Below are positions 43,158-55,243 of a stretch of 64,000 nt of DNA, in pieces. The stretch's first letter is position 1, and each line of letters opens with the position of its first letter. The DNA lies in the NCBI GenBank assembly GCA_018340805.1, contig JACMZG010001913.1:33095890-33159889 (forward strand), written 5' to 3'. Source of the stretch: Microvelia longipes. Its lineage: Eukaryota; Arthropoda; Insecta; Hemiptera; Veliidae. Made by a program: the position numbers and the translations under genes. Under the pieces are notes generated by a model, which did not search any database, was not told where the DNA came from, and worked only from the letters and a program-made list of their open reading frames with translations.

Positions 43158-44524
43158 ATGTACAATATAAACCCTCAAGATACTCCTCAAAATATTACCG
43201 AGTTAAATCAGAGTGAACACCTTAGTACACAACATACAACTAATAACGACGTAATAAACGATGGCATCCGAATTTTAGACGAACTAATAAATAATAAACG
43301 TAATCAGATAATTATTGAACCAAACGTACATCAGACCGTTGACATAAAAACAGAGACTAACACAGAACAAAGTATTGTTAGAGTTAAAATTCCAAAAAAA
43401 AATAACTATGACCTTATACTAGATTTTTTGAAAACTCATACTATAGGTGACGTCACATATTATTTATATTCCTTGACGACTCCCTCTATCCGGAGTTTTG
43501 TAAAGTTTACCTCGAAAAATTCTCCAATAACGGCCCTAAATTAATTAAATGCACTAAGATGTTGCTTACTATTAACGACCTGGAGGAGCAGGTGGCCGTG
43601 GTGAAGGATTATCATATTGGTAAAACGAACCATAGAGGCATTACAGAAACGTTATCTCAACTACAAAGACGTTACTACTGGAAAGGCATGAAACGACTAA
43701 TAACTAAAATTATTAACGAATGTGTAATTTGTCAAAAAACCAAATACAACCGGACCCCACGTACTCACCCTTAATGTTAACACCTACCGCATCGAAACCG
43801 TTTGAAATCGTACATTTAGATACATATACCTACAACGGAAGGAATTACCTGACTATGGTAGATGCATTTAGCAAATTTGCTCAAGCATATTTTATTGAAG
43901 GCAAAACTGCTATTCATATTAGTAATACTCTATTAAAGTTTCTTACATGTTTCGGAATCCCTCGCAACTTCATATTAGATAATGGAACAGAGTTCAATAA
44001 TGAAATTGTTAAAGAAATGCTAAAACTGCATAAAATCAACGTTCACTTTACGACTAAGAATCACCATGAAGGAAATGGAATAGAACGTTTCCACAGTACG
44101 ATAACCGAACATCTTAGAAATATTAGGAAAATCTCACGGGTCAGAAAACGTAGAATTAATGAACTATGCCCTGATAGCATATAATCAGTCAATACACAGT
44201 AGTACTAATTTCACTCCCCATGAATTAGTATTTGGCCATACCGATCTCAGAGACCCCCATGAAATATTTCTACCGACTACTTTTTATACCGACTATGTCG
44301 AGTCCCATCACAAAAGGTTAGAAAAGGTGTACGAAAATATTGCAACAAAATTATCCACCAACAAGGAAAAAATAATTAATAAACGGAACACGTTAGGCGA
44401 TGTAAACAACAAATTCGAAATAGGCCAGCGCGTATATAAAATCAGTCCGAATCGAAGAAACAAAAAGTCAGATAGATTTGTTGGACCCTACGATTACAAA
44501 AATATTAGACAGAAATCGAGTTGA
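43158..44524 (+). CDS. errantivirus pol: integrase
   Basis: A linker region at 43158-43478 is followed, after a frame change near 43478, by the HHCC zinc-binding domain (HIGKTNHRG ... CVICQKTK). After another change near 43745 comes the DDE catalytic core: HLDTYTYNGRNYLTMVDAF (Asp), ILDNGTEFNN (Asp) and GNGIERFHST (Glu). A further change near 44140-44158 precedes the C-terminal part, which ends with a DRFVGPY-type GPY motif and a stop at 44524. All zinc and catalytic residues are kept; only the frame is broken. Confidence 0.9.
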
Positions 44525-44607
44525 GGTAACCACCCTGTCGATAAAACAGGTAAAAAGAAAACACTCATTATACATATAAAGGAGTTAAAACCCCCTCATG
44601 TTACAGA

Positions 44608-46310
44608 TGGGCCTTCCACGTCGAGGGAAAATCAAAACGAATAGACTTAACAAACAATCCTGGACTACTACCCCTAAATTTAGGACAGGCTCAAACAGTT
44701 ACAGACCACTGGAAATTTATACAGGTATACGATTTTCAAAAAACCTTTGACGAGTATCAACATTTGGTTAAATCATATGAAGAAGTTAAACGATTATCCG
44801 ATAACTCTGTATACACTAAGCAAAACAGTTCTTTCAGACTAGTAGATTTTCTTATTACCAAAACCGCTCAACAATTCAATCAACTAAACCCCTCACTTAA
44901 ACTAAGACAAAAGAGAGGCTTAATTGATGGATTAGGTTCTATTATAAAATCTATCACTGGAATCTAGATAATGCTGACGCTGCACGATACGATAAACTAT
45001 TAACAGATATAAGTGAAAATCAACACAAAATAAAGTATGCTACTTCCCTACAAACTACCCTTCTACAAAATACTACCGAAGAATTTAGTAAAAGTATAGA
45101 AACATTAGCACGAAATCAAAGAATACTCGAATCTCAAGTAAAGACTATAGTGTACGACAGATTAAATAAATCCCTGTGTCACCATTTTGGGTTCCAACTA
45201 TAGTACAGCAAATTATAAATAATTTTCATCATTAGAGACACTTTAGAACAATTAGAAGTTGCCATCTCGTTTGCGAAACTTGGTACCTTTCACAACTCAA
45301 TGATCGATCCCTTTGAATTATTAAATAAGATTAATAGTGTAAATAAAGATTTAAATAGCGGGAGATTTCCATTCGACGCTACATTAGAGAACGTGTTATC
45401 TTTTGAAAGAATAATATCTGTAAAATGCTATAGTAAGCAAAATCAAATCGTCTTCATAATAGAAGTACCAATCGTGGAAACAAAATCCTACCGTATCTAC
45501 GAACTCATACCAGTCCCTATTTTCAGATCCAATTCCTATGTATCTATTATTCCATCTCTAAGTATGTACTACTAAACGATCAAAAATTTGCTTATACTAA
45601 TAAACTCTGTAAGAAATAAATAGTAAAAACTTTATATGTAATAACTTATATACATATGGTCTAGATAATAATAATAATATATGTGAAATAAATATGTTAG
45701 CTAATTCATCTTTGGATAAATGCTATGTCTCGAGATTTAACATCTCCAAAACATTTATTCAAAGAATAGATACTTATAAATGGATTGTAGTAGATAGAAA
45801 AGAAAATTTAGTTGTAGAAACCTGCGAAGATAGCAGAGAAACTTACCCTATATCGGGAAGTGTTTTATTAGATTAGATAATAAGTGTCAAATAGAATTAG
45901 GTAATCATGTATTTAAATCATTCTCAAATGAAGGAACTAGATTGGGAACAATTAACTACAACATACCAATTTTTAATTTAACCAATTCCAACTCAGATTT
46001 AAATATTCAAAATCCCTTCAAGTTGGACCCAGTTAACTTAAAAATTAGTCATATCAAAAATGAACTTAAGAACCAACAAATGATTTTAAGTGATGTTTCC
46101 AATATAGCAATCTATAAAAGAATTAATATAGTTACAGTTATATTGTATGTTTTTCTTTTATTTATAGTATTAGTTTTAATGTTCTTATATGTGTGTAATA
46201 GAAAACATGTCAACATAAAAAAGGATGTTCCATCCTCGATTCCAAACATATCGGATTCTGTGGATTCTCCCCATAATCCTCAAATTCAGCATGGAGGAGT
46301 TATATTCTGA
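44608..46310 (+). CDS. errantivirus env (F-like fusion protein), frame-broken
   Basis: Readable in four main pieces: 44608-44967, 45300-45575, 45694-45876, 45942-46310. The first ends with a furin-type site RQKR followed by a Gly-rich hydrophobic fusion-peptide-like segment at about 44926-44967. This is the pattern shared by errantivirus Env and baculovirus F proteins. The last piece has one long hydrophobic transmembrane segment at about 46130-46195 and a short cytoplasmic tail. The stop codon lies 11-13 bp inside the 3' LTR. Breaks are near 44967, 45190-45300, 45575-45690 and 45876-45942. A spliced env mRNA would be expected; no donor was assigned. Confidence 0.82.
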
Positions 46311-46505
46311 ACATTGCTGACTTGATAGCTCAAGCCCCTTCATCTTTTATGTTGACATAAACATAATAAAACTTATATATAGGGGTACTAATGTACCCAA
46401 GCCTGGTAGTTTGTTTTCTATTGTTCTCTTGTACTTAACTTAGTGTATCTGTTAAATAAATTTATTGTTTTTAAAAACTTTGAATATTATTCGTTTCACG
46501 TAATT
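46298..46505 (+). repeat. 3' LTR
   Basis: 208 bp, identical to the 5' LTR apart from one C fewer in a C-run. Preceded by the purine-rich atggagg, which would prime plus-strand synthesis. aataaa at 46455-46460. Followed by the duplicated cgca. Confidence 0.95.
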
Positions 46506-46509
46506 CGCA

Positions 46510-46828
46510 TATATGGCTCATTAAATCCTAATGTGTGACTCCATGATTGCTATTAATTTTGCTGTCGAAAAAAGTCTTGCATTTACTGCATTACGATCTT
46601 TTCATTTAAGTTTACCTTAAGAAGACGAAAGACTTTCATTTAATTTGCTTTTACTCTTCTTGCTCTATGTAGGGAAGTATTCGGTTATGACTTACCAGCA
46701 AATTTCTAAAGGTAATTAATAATGAGCTTATAAGATTGAGGTAACTGAGACGACTTAAATGAGAGGTGGATTGTCTGAAAGTATGAGACTCACTGATGAA
46801 GAATATATGAATATACATACATACTTTC
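46510..46828. other. no gene seen
   Basis: Flank of the retrotransposon insertion. The adjoining cgcatatatggctc would continue the empty site. Confidence 0.4.
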
Positions 46829-46829
46829 A

Positions 46830-46916
<87 letters not shown>

Positions 46917-46926
46917 TATATGTATT
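46829..46926. repeat. (TA)n microsatellite
   Basis: About 95 bp of TA with one break. A frame through it gives Ile-Tyr repeats. Confidence 0.95.
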
Positions 46927-47512
46927 GTATTTATTATTTATATACAATGAATTTACAATACCTATGAAATTTACAATTTCATAGGTAAATTTTTAATTAT
47001 CTTTATTATTAATCCTAATACTTACTATAATATTTCTGCTCTATACATATTCTTTTACTGTTCTTAAATTTTAACTCAACACTTTTATAAATTTTTATTA
47101 TCTATACCTTTTTATAAAAGAGTTAAATAATATGTTAACATAAATTATAACATAAATAATACTAATAATACATATTTATATTAAATAAATAATAATATAA
47201 AAAAAAAAACAAAATAATAACTAATAAAATACAGAATAAGAAAACTTAAACACTATCATTCATGTGAAAATCACTGGTATGCTTGCGCAAGTATTCTCGT
47301 GTATTGCGTGTAATGCGCTCTCCCGCAGCAAAAAAAGCAGCGGGAGAGCGTCCTAGCCTACCAAATAGCGATACAAGTCGCTGCCACTTTTCCTTATTCT
47401 CATATATTTACCTTTTATTAATCATTTATTCATTAAACTGTATCCTTGATTTATTATTTCTTAATTTGTCTATTAGTTCTTTTAATTTATTTCTCTCTTT
47501 TTTATAGACACA
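46927..47512. other. no gene; small hairpins
   Basis: 46950-46988 folds on acctatgaaat / atttcataggt. 47310-47350 folds on cgctctcccgc / gcgggagagcg around a poly-A loop. AT-rich otherwise. Confidence 0.5.
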
Positions 47513-47675
<163 letters not shown>

Positions 47676-47759
47676 TTTTTTGAAATCTCTAATATAAAGC
47701 AGTATCGAGTTCAATAAAAAGTCGATTTATTAAAATTATTTTTTTATCAATGCCTAAGT

Positions 47760-48740
47760 ACGAGCAATACGAGCCCAAAGACGTAAAGAAATATTAATGA
47801 ATTCCGATTCTGAGGGCGAGCGAAGTGAGTCCCAAGAGCTAAATATAATAAACATATGCAATCTTATTCGCGATTCAAAGTCCGTAGCAGCGCCACCGTC
47901 GCTGATAAGAAATTGATAACGAAAGGGTGATCGTTGTTAAAGGCCTTATGGGGATTTTCTGGTTTTTCTTATTTGTGACGATTATTTCTTTAAATTTTTT
48001 ATCAAAGTGCTTTAATTTAACTAATTTTAGGGCGTATGAACTCAGTAGAATCACAATTTCATTGAAAAATAGCGTTTTAATGGGTTGTCACGAGTATTTA
48101 AATTGAGTGATAAGAAGATGAAGATCATAATATAGTGTTTTATTTTATTTATTGTTAATTGATGTTACTTTTAAATAATTTTAGTTTGCACAAACACACA
48201 AAATTACCATTTAATTGCATTAAATTGTTTAAATTAGTTGTAACAGGTATTTAAATTAACTGACAAGAAGCCGATTTTCACTGAAATGGTGTTTTAATTT
48301 ATTAATCATTTTTATTTATGCACTAAAATAATTAATAACTCAATAAATTCACATTTTGTAAAATGTTTGTTTACATTATCCGTTTAGGTTTTATTATTTC
48401 TGGGTTAAATCGGACGAATCCAAGTCTGTAGTGATAAGAGCCTGATTCTATATTTAAAATCCTGGAATTATCGAAATATTTATGTACGAAATATTTGCAA
48501 TTTTTTTAGTACCGATGGTCGTTCTAATAATTTTCATCACATTTATCACAAATTAACTAACAATAAATAAATAAAAGAAGAATATTCAACGGCTCCCATG
48601 CTAATCCTATGATAAAAAAATTTTTGATCACCCTTTCGTTTTCCCGCCATTGGTATTGCCAACCTTACGACTATCTCTTTGAATCGCGAATAGGGTGAGG
48701 AAGGAATATGAGGTACCTAGTACCCGATTTTTTAATTGCA
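47760..48740 (+). repeat. 5S-rRNA-like SINE body split by a MITE
   Basis: Left part 47760-47866 has tctgagggcgagcgaagtga; right part 48693-48735 has gaatatgaggtacctagtac and cgattttt, the family's 3' end. MITE copy E lies between, flanked by TA on both sides, so the MITE inserted after the SINE. Confidence 0.7.
47867..48690 (+). mobile_element. MITE family M, copy E, best preserved
   Basis: 824 bp with perfect 14-bp TIRs ttcgcgattcaaag / ctttgaatcgcgaa and TA on both sides (47865-47866, 48691-48692). Subterminal acgaaagggtgatc pair intact. No coding capacity. This copy defines the family ends; very similar to copy A over its whole length, apart from the second copy joined to A. Confidence 0.9.
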
Positions 48741-49514
48741 TTTTATTTTATTTGCGAAATAATTTAATTGATATAAATTGAAGGCTGAATCAGAGCCTGA
48801 AAAGTACAAATTAAAGTTTCTAGTAATTAAGAATTTTTAGTTCTTTTCTACCTAATGAAGCTCTATAAAGATTTTATTTTATAGCTCCATATATTCGACT
48901 CAAAATTGTCTATATTTAGTTAATGTTTCTATATTAGTCTATTAAGGCGGAAACGACTGAGTACATATAAGCGTACAACTTTAATATAAATTATTACTTA
49001 ATGATTTAAATGTCATATGGTTATTAAAATATTAAATTTATAAAAGGTTTACATTATTATGTTGCGTATTGATCGTTTGTTTTTAATATCTTTAACCTTT
49101 AGTAGCAGCGGTTTTGCATTGTAACTTTCATAGATTGGATAAGAAACTGTAATGAATTTTATGATTAAAATTTATTAATTATTAATTTTCTTTGTTCAAG
49201 TCTTTAATGCAGATGTAGCATAAAAGGTTTAAAACCGGTTTTAATTGCGCTTTCACTTATTTTACGGAAAAATAAGAAATCGACTGATTCAATTTATTTT
49301 TTAATAGTATTTTTATTTTGAAAATTAATTCTATTTTATCCGCGGCCTTAATTGATTTTTCAGAATCTGTAGGGTTAATTCCAGAGATGGTCTCGTGAAA
49401 TTTTTTTATGAATTTTGTTTAAGAAAAAAATTGCTAATGAGGTCTCTCGTATGACGGGAGAGTAGGACCCGGAAACGTGACCGTTTCAGAGGTTCCTAAA
49501 TAGGTTTTAAAAAA

Positions 49515-49518
<4 letters not shown>
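48741..49518. other. no gene seen
   Basis: AT-rich, no recognised feature. Confidence 0.4.
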
Positions 49519-49573
<55 letters not shown>

Positions 49574-49580
49574 GTGTGTG
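49519..49580. repeat. (TA)n(TG)n microsatellite
   Basis: About 50 bp TA followed by tgtgtgtgtg. Confidence 0.93.
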
Positions 49581-49936
49581 TTTTAGCAGATTTTTGAAAG
49601 AACACTATCTTTCAAAGGATTAATATTTTTAAATCAAACTCGGTTCGTAAATCAACCTTTGATTGGTTGTTGTTACGTCATTAATTCTGTTTGCTGGTTC
49701 AGCTAAATTTTTATATAATCGGTAAAATTTAGGCTTAAAATATTTAGCCACGAAAAAGGTGCAACAAAACAAATGAAAATGTATTTTTATACGCTTAATC
49801 GTATGAAATCGATCCGGAGTCGATGCCAATTTTTTTTAGTGACCAAAAAATCGAAAAAACTGTGCAAAATACCGGAAATCATAGAATACAGTCGCTAATT
49901 AACCAATGTCGAGTAGGGTGTCGTTTCTAATGTTCA
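49581..49936. other. no gene seen
   Basis: Nothing recognised; an antisense 66-codon frame has no domain. Confidence 0.4.
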
Positions 49937-50040
49937 AATATTTCATTATAACCTTAACTCACTCTTAGAGGAGCTTTCAATGAGGTTACATAGAGCTCTT
50001 AAGATGTTTTAAGTCTCATAATGTACTTGGTTTAGATATA
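49937..50040 (-). repeat. dispersed repeat family H, copy 3
   Basis: Complement of the family: cattataaccttaactcact, cttagaggagctttcaatga, ggttacatagagctctt. Confidence 0.65.
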
Positions 50041-50461
50041 TACTGAATAGAAAATAGGTATGAAATCAATCTTTGATCTTAAAATATTAAAATTTCTTTT
50101 AAGCAATTTTTTTTTTAAATTTAATATTGTCTATTTAAATTCTAAACAGAGTTTTTATTATTTATTTAAGTTATATAGGTATAAAATAAGAATGCCATTG
50201 CTGTATAGTCCAATTAGAGCGATGCCAAAAAAATCAATTTGTGAGTGAAACAGTCGAAAAAAGAGGTGTGAAAAAGAGGAGTTTTATACAAGGATTTTCA
50301 CGACAAAATCTTCAAATGCTGGTAATAATACCAAGTATATTTGAGTTTCATATGATTGAACTTTTTGAGATTAAGTAAATTTTTGATTTCATAATGAATA
50401 GGGTTCAGAGCATTAACAACTTCGATTTTTTAATAAACCCTGCGGTCAAAGACATTTTTCT
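50041..50461. other. no gene seen
   Basis: A 62-codon low-complexity frame at 50060-50248 is not called. Confidence 0.4.
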
Positions 50462-50805
50462 AACCTCAACCTAACCCTGTCCTTTCGGAGCCTTTAAGGC
50501 TTCCTTAAGGAAACGTTAAGGAGACCTGAAATTGTCCTTTAGGAGCATTTAAGGCTTCCTTAAGGAAACGTTAAGGAGACCTGAAATTGTCCTTTAGGAG
50601 CCTTTAAGGCTTCCTTAAGGAAACGTTAAGGAGACCTGAAATTGTCCTTTAGGAGCCTTTAAGGCTTTCTTAAGGAAACGTTAAGGAGACCTGAAATTGT
50701 CCTTTTAGGAGCCTTTAAGGCTTCCTTAAGGAAACGTTAAGGAGACCTGAAATTGTCCTAGGAGTTAAGGCTTTAAGGAAACGTTAAGGAGACCTGAAAT
50801 TTGTA
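50462..50805. repeat. 55-bp minisatellite, 6 copies, homogeneous
   Basis: Units cctttaggagcctttaaggc, ttccttaaggaaacgttaag, gagacctgaaattgt. Copies are nearly identical except the last, which has internal deletions. The unit contains the palindromes gcctttaaggc and ccttaagg, so each copy can fold. Confidence 0.95.
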
Positions 50806-51420
50806 AAATGTATTGCACTTCCTATACTCTAAAGCCAGAACCACCCTCTCGGTGATATGCTCACTTTAGCTCCACCCATTGGTTGATATGCTCACTTGAT
50901 ATGTAACTTTATATAAAATTGTTCGTGTGCTTAAGGTACAAAATGATAGATTTACCTCCTAAATATTAATTCATAAAAGAAAATATGTAGTTATTGCAAT
51001 TCAAAGTATGTTTATTACATATTATAGAGAATTCTCTAATAAAGAGCAAGCTCATATACAGAAATATATGCTTAGTTAAGCTTTGCCCACTCGTTGATAT
51101 GCTCAGTTAAGCTCCGCCCATTCGGTTATATGCTCACTTAATTTGTACCCTCTTAAATTACAATCTTTAAGATTTTTAAAAAGTTAAATATACTTTCTCT
51201 TTCTTATTTATCTTGGTAGATTTCCGGCTCCGGCATACAGACGCCGTCTACTAATCTCACCTTACAATATCGATATTTATTTGTAGCCTGCTTCACTTAA
51301 CTTAAAGTTTATATCAAAAATTATATTAATATAAAAAGTCTTCCACGCTCGAAGCTTCAATGCTGATTAGATTTTAGTGAATTGTTATTGAAATTTTTAT
51401 AAATGCACAGGCTCTTATGA
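50806..51420. other. no gene; short internal repeat
   Basis: gctccacccattggttgata tgctcactt-type motif recurs at about 50868, 51088 and 51113. No exon. Confidence 0.45.
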
Positions 51421-51960
51421 CGGTAGTTAACCCGGGAGTTTGACCAAAAGCCGTTTCTGAGGTCCCTTAAAAAACAATTCTGGCGCAGTGTCTGTATGTA
51501 GGGCGAATTTCTTTTGAATTGCGTGTTTCCGAGCTTTACAATCTATTTCATGCTCACGTTTCCGGTTTTATGCTCTATAACTCAAGCAGTTATTAATTTA
51601 TCAAGCACTACTCGAAACTAATTTTTTTTCTGTATTTTTTAAGGAAATGCGCATGCGCATTATTTTTGCAATTATCCTGTTTGTACAAAACTATCCCTAT
51701 AAAATTTTCCGTGCACACCATTGTTAGCATTAGTTTGCTCTGTTAAGTAAAAGGGGTTTTCCGCATTTCCTTTGAAAAAACCGAAAAAATGGGTTACGAG
51801 TTGTGCTTAGTAATTGAGTAACTGCTCAAGTTATAAAGAATAAACCGTAATTGTAAGCGAGATGGATTGTTAAGAACAGAAAAACGCATTCCAAAGGAAA
51901 TTCGCCCAGCATGCGGACCACCACCTCAGAAATATTTTGTAGTTATAAACTTATGTAATG
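51421..51960. repeat. SINE-like family G cluster
   Basis: 51465-51535 carries caattctggcgcagtgtctg and gaatttcttttgaattgcgt on the plus strand. 51885-51945 carries the complement (cattccaaaggaaattcgcc, agcatgcggaccaccacctc). Between them are taattgagtaactgctcaag and related sequence shared with 32836-32950. Two family members in opposite orientation is the simplest reading. Confidence 0.5.
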
Positions 51961-52245
51961 TAAATAAAACGATAAAAAAATCATCGTTTTTAACAGAGTT
52001 CGAACCCAGGTACCTTGGCTTTAAGTACTTAAGTACTAGATTCGACTCTGGACCGTGTTCATTCAGTTCAGAGCCCCATAAAGCAACAAAAACGACACCC
52101 GACATGAAATTAATTTGTTTTCCGACTGCCTTTTAGGGTTTCTGGTAATTCACAACCGTTTTCGCAACGGGCGCAACAAATACGCATGGTTTTATCTCAT
52201 TATCAGCATTAGTTCAATTTTTCATATTAGATGATTTTCACATCC
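51961..52245. other. no gene; tRNA-like scrap
   Basis: agttcgaacccaggtacctt at 52000-52019 resembles a tRNA B box in an otherwise unassigned segment, similar to about 33520. Confidence 0.35.
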
Positions 52246-52335
52246 TAAGCTCTCTATGGCGAGCAAAGCGAGTCGAAAGCAGTGAAATGCCGAAGAAAAT
52301 TTTCAAGATACCCCGTACGCGACTTTTTTTACATT
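52246..52335 (+). repeat. 5S-rRNA-like SINE, 3' scrap
   Basis: ctctatggcgagcaaagcga, then caagataccccgtacgcgac and a T run, the family's 3' end. Confidence 0.55.
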
Positions 52336-53310
52336 AAACCAATAAACAAAAAAAACATTTCTTTCTCAATGAAAACATCTCAAAATCTCAAAGCTATAAA
52401 TCGCGCATTCAAAAAACCTAAAACAATTATGTATAATTTTAATTCAGAGGTTATAAAGTCAGTAGGTCAAAAATAGTCATATTATGTTTCTTGAAAATAA
52501 GATGGGCGGAGATTTTGTCTATAAATAATAGGACCTTCTCTAAACAAACTAATATATTTCTACAATTAAATTATAAATGTCAATATATAAAGCCAATAAT
52601 TAAAATAATTATTTAATTTCATTGCTACTTATCATGATAAAATTATTTTTTTAAACAAATTCTATAAATAAAACAGGGTAATATTATTTATTATTATATT
52701 TTTTAATATTTCATAAAAACATAGTATTAATAAGAAATAATAATTATTCCTCTTCGTACACTTTATTTTATTTATTTTTTTTTTTATACTTGACTTTTTA
52801 ATTATACCTATCAATAAATTTATCAAATACGAATCATATTTTATCACATTCATAAACAAAATTTATCACCTATAAATCATTTTTTATAACGAGAAATTTA
52901 AATTTTTATAGCTATTAATAAACGTATAGTGTTTGAATTATACTTAATATCAAATAATTTTGATGTATTAAGAGAAGGAATTTATGATTTCCACTTAACA
53001 CTATGCATGGCACGAATTTTTTTGATAATTGTCTGTAAAAAAATATTAATTATTTTCTAATAAATTAGCATTTTAATTGTATGTTGGGGATTAAAATGTA
53101 TGGATAATTTAAATTTTTTCTTATTAAAAGTGCAAAGTTTATCGTAGTTTCTTTGTTTATAATTTTTGATAAAGTAGCTTTATGGTATCACTGCAAAAAA
53201 CTGGATATTCAAAAGCCTAGAGATATTATTATTATGGTGGCCGTATCTCTGACTCTATACCTAAAGTGATAAGTTTAAATTTAAGGGAGAGTGGCTTGTC
53301 ATATGCTATG
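52336..53310. other. no gene; AT-rich
   Basis: About 1 kb, mostly A/T, with no supported feature. Confidence 0.45.
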
Positions 53311-54220
53311 GTATGACACAAGGTTAAAATCAGTTGACAGCGGGAGAAAATAGTGTTGAGGAACCAATGAGGTGGGCCTGATTTAAAATTGTAGGCGTAG
53401 ATTAACATCCAGGGCCCCGTTTCACAAAAGTACAGGTCTTGTATGCTACAAGTAAAAAGCTACAAGTTTACTAATAATTGTAAGACATTTTTTTCACTAA
53501 TGTACAAGTGTTGACTAGTAATTATTAGCGATTTTCATACAATTTTATAAAAAAAACACTATTATGTTACAAGTTTTTTCTTAAATCTCCTAGGAAACGA
53601 GCATGTGTGGCAAACTTCAACCAAATTTGAGTATCTCCCCCTAAAATCTTACAAACTATTTTACAAAACAACATGTAACTATAAATGTCAGAATTAAGCG
53701 TTTCGTGAATATCATTACAATTTATTGTAACCTACAAGATTTTGTGTAAACAATGTGTAAAAATATTATTAAAACCAACTTCGAACAACAATAACTTAAA
53801 AACAATAACAAAACAAAACAATTTCGAATACAATAACTTCTAAAATGCGAGAAGCAATATCTATAACAAACGTTTTACAAACTTATATTGAGCACTAAAT
53901 TACTAATAAAATAAAAGTTCACGATAAAAACTAAGTTTTAATTAGTAAAATGAACTTGTACCTTAGTCTACCTAGGTTCGGACTTGGGCAGAAATTTTAC
54001 AAGTGAATGTTACAAGTAATTGTTATAGACAAGAAAATGTAGTTCATTAAATAGAAAAATGCTACAAATTTACAAGTGTATCCTTAGAACACATGTAAAA
54101 TTGTCATTACAAGTTGTTTTTTACAATTTTTATAACTACAACACTTTTACTTTTGTGAAACCTCATTGGCTAGCATTACTTTCCCACGCTGTCAACTGAT
54201 TTTAACCGTGTGCCATACTA
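53311..54220. mobile_element. about 0.9-kb element with long inverted ends
   Basis: Left end atggtatgacacaaggttaa, aatcagttgacagcg, aatgaggtggg, then gtttcacaaaagta. The right end (about 54148-54220) is its complement: cttttgtgaaacctcattgg, cacgctgtcaactgatttta and accgtgtgccatac. The left arm has an extra block of about 50 bp that the right arm lacks. The middle is AT-rich with tacaagt-type repeats and no transposase. A solo end lies at 30716-30762. Confidence 0.75.
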
Positions 54221-55136
54221 TAAGTTTTATTACAAACTTAGCATTAACGTTTATTAGATAAAAATTATATTAAAGATACCTGTACGCACCCTAACCGATA
54301 TTTTAGACCTATAATTTCAATAAATAAAAATTTAAAGGTTGAAACCTTTTCAAATTTATCTACCAAATATTTTATTTATTAAATAAATAAAAGTCGTGAT
54401 AAAACCTAACTTTTATCGATATACTCGAAGAACGTGAAAATCCAAAAGTTTATGGTTTTATAGGTTATTGTTTCAACATTTTTAATGACTTCTGTGTGTC
54501 TATTTTTATTTTATTTGTGTTCTATAAATAATAAATATTTATTCTATATATTAATGTTAAATCTATAATAACATCAGTAATAAAAAACACTGCGAAATCG
54601 TGGATATCGAGATGGAAGAATTATGTATTCTTGTAGGTCGATAGGTTAGTAAAAATAAAAATCTATACTAGATGGGCTAATAGTTTTTTTGTGATTTAAA
54701 ATGCCTATTGGCCTCTAAGTCTTCAATTATTTTTAAAAAATAAAGTTTTATGAAAAAAATAAGTTTTTAGGTTATGAAAGGATGATCAACTTCAATTAAC
54801 ATGTTTTTGACAATTAAAGGTGTATCAACTTTTATATCGGTGTGTGCGGCCTAAATGAGTTATTTTTATTGACAATTGTTTTTTTGATTTTTGGAAATTT
54901 GGTAAAAACCCTACTTTTTCTGCACCATCAAAATTGCTGGAACCGTCCTATCAAAATTATGACTGCAAGATATAACTGTATACTTACGGTACAGGTAAAA
55001 TGTACAAAGTACATTTTATTTTGGTTTTTAACTTCTTGGTCGGACTCAAGTCTAATTATTTCAGCTGAAAATTTACAGACATAAAATCTTTACTGAGAAA
55101 ATCTTCATAATTCAGAATTTGACCAAAGAGTCATTT
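54221..55136. other. no gene seen
   Basis: AT-rich. An 80-codon frame at 54842-55084 has no recognisable domain. Confidence 0.4.
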
Positions 55137-55243
55137 AGTCCCGTATTCAAAGACATTTTCCTAACATTCTCCTTAAGGAACAAGGAGAATTTTAGGAAAA
55201 TGTTAGGAGAATGTTAGGAAAATGTCTTTATATACGGGACTTA
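55137..55243. mobile_element. 107-bp near-perfect hairpin MITE
   Basis: agtcccgtattcaaagacat and ttcctaacattctcctta on the left pair with the complementary right arm (gaatgttaggaaaatgtctt, atacgggact). Almost the whole element is stem. A decayed copy lies at 8598-8680. Confidence 0.8.

Larger units (their letters stand above)
38920..46505 (+). mobile_element. errantivirus-type LTR retrotransposon (gypsy-like, with env)
   Basis: Complete 7.6-kb element: 5' LTR 38920-39128, primer site, gag, pol (protease, reverse transcriptase, RNase H, integrase), env, 3' LTR 46298-46505. It is flanked by a perfect 4-bp duplication cgca (38916-38919, 46506-46509). LTRs begin AGTTA and end TAATT, as in insect errantiviruses. 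The two LTRs differ by one C in a C-run only. The coding region nevertheless has about a dozen frame changes. Such elements copy through a cytoplasmic RNA-to-DNA step and can be infectious when env is intact; this copy as assembled is not. Confidence 0.96.
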
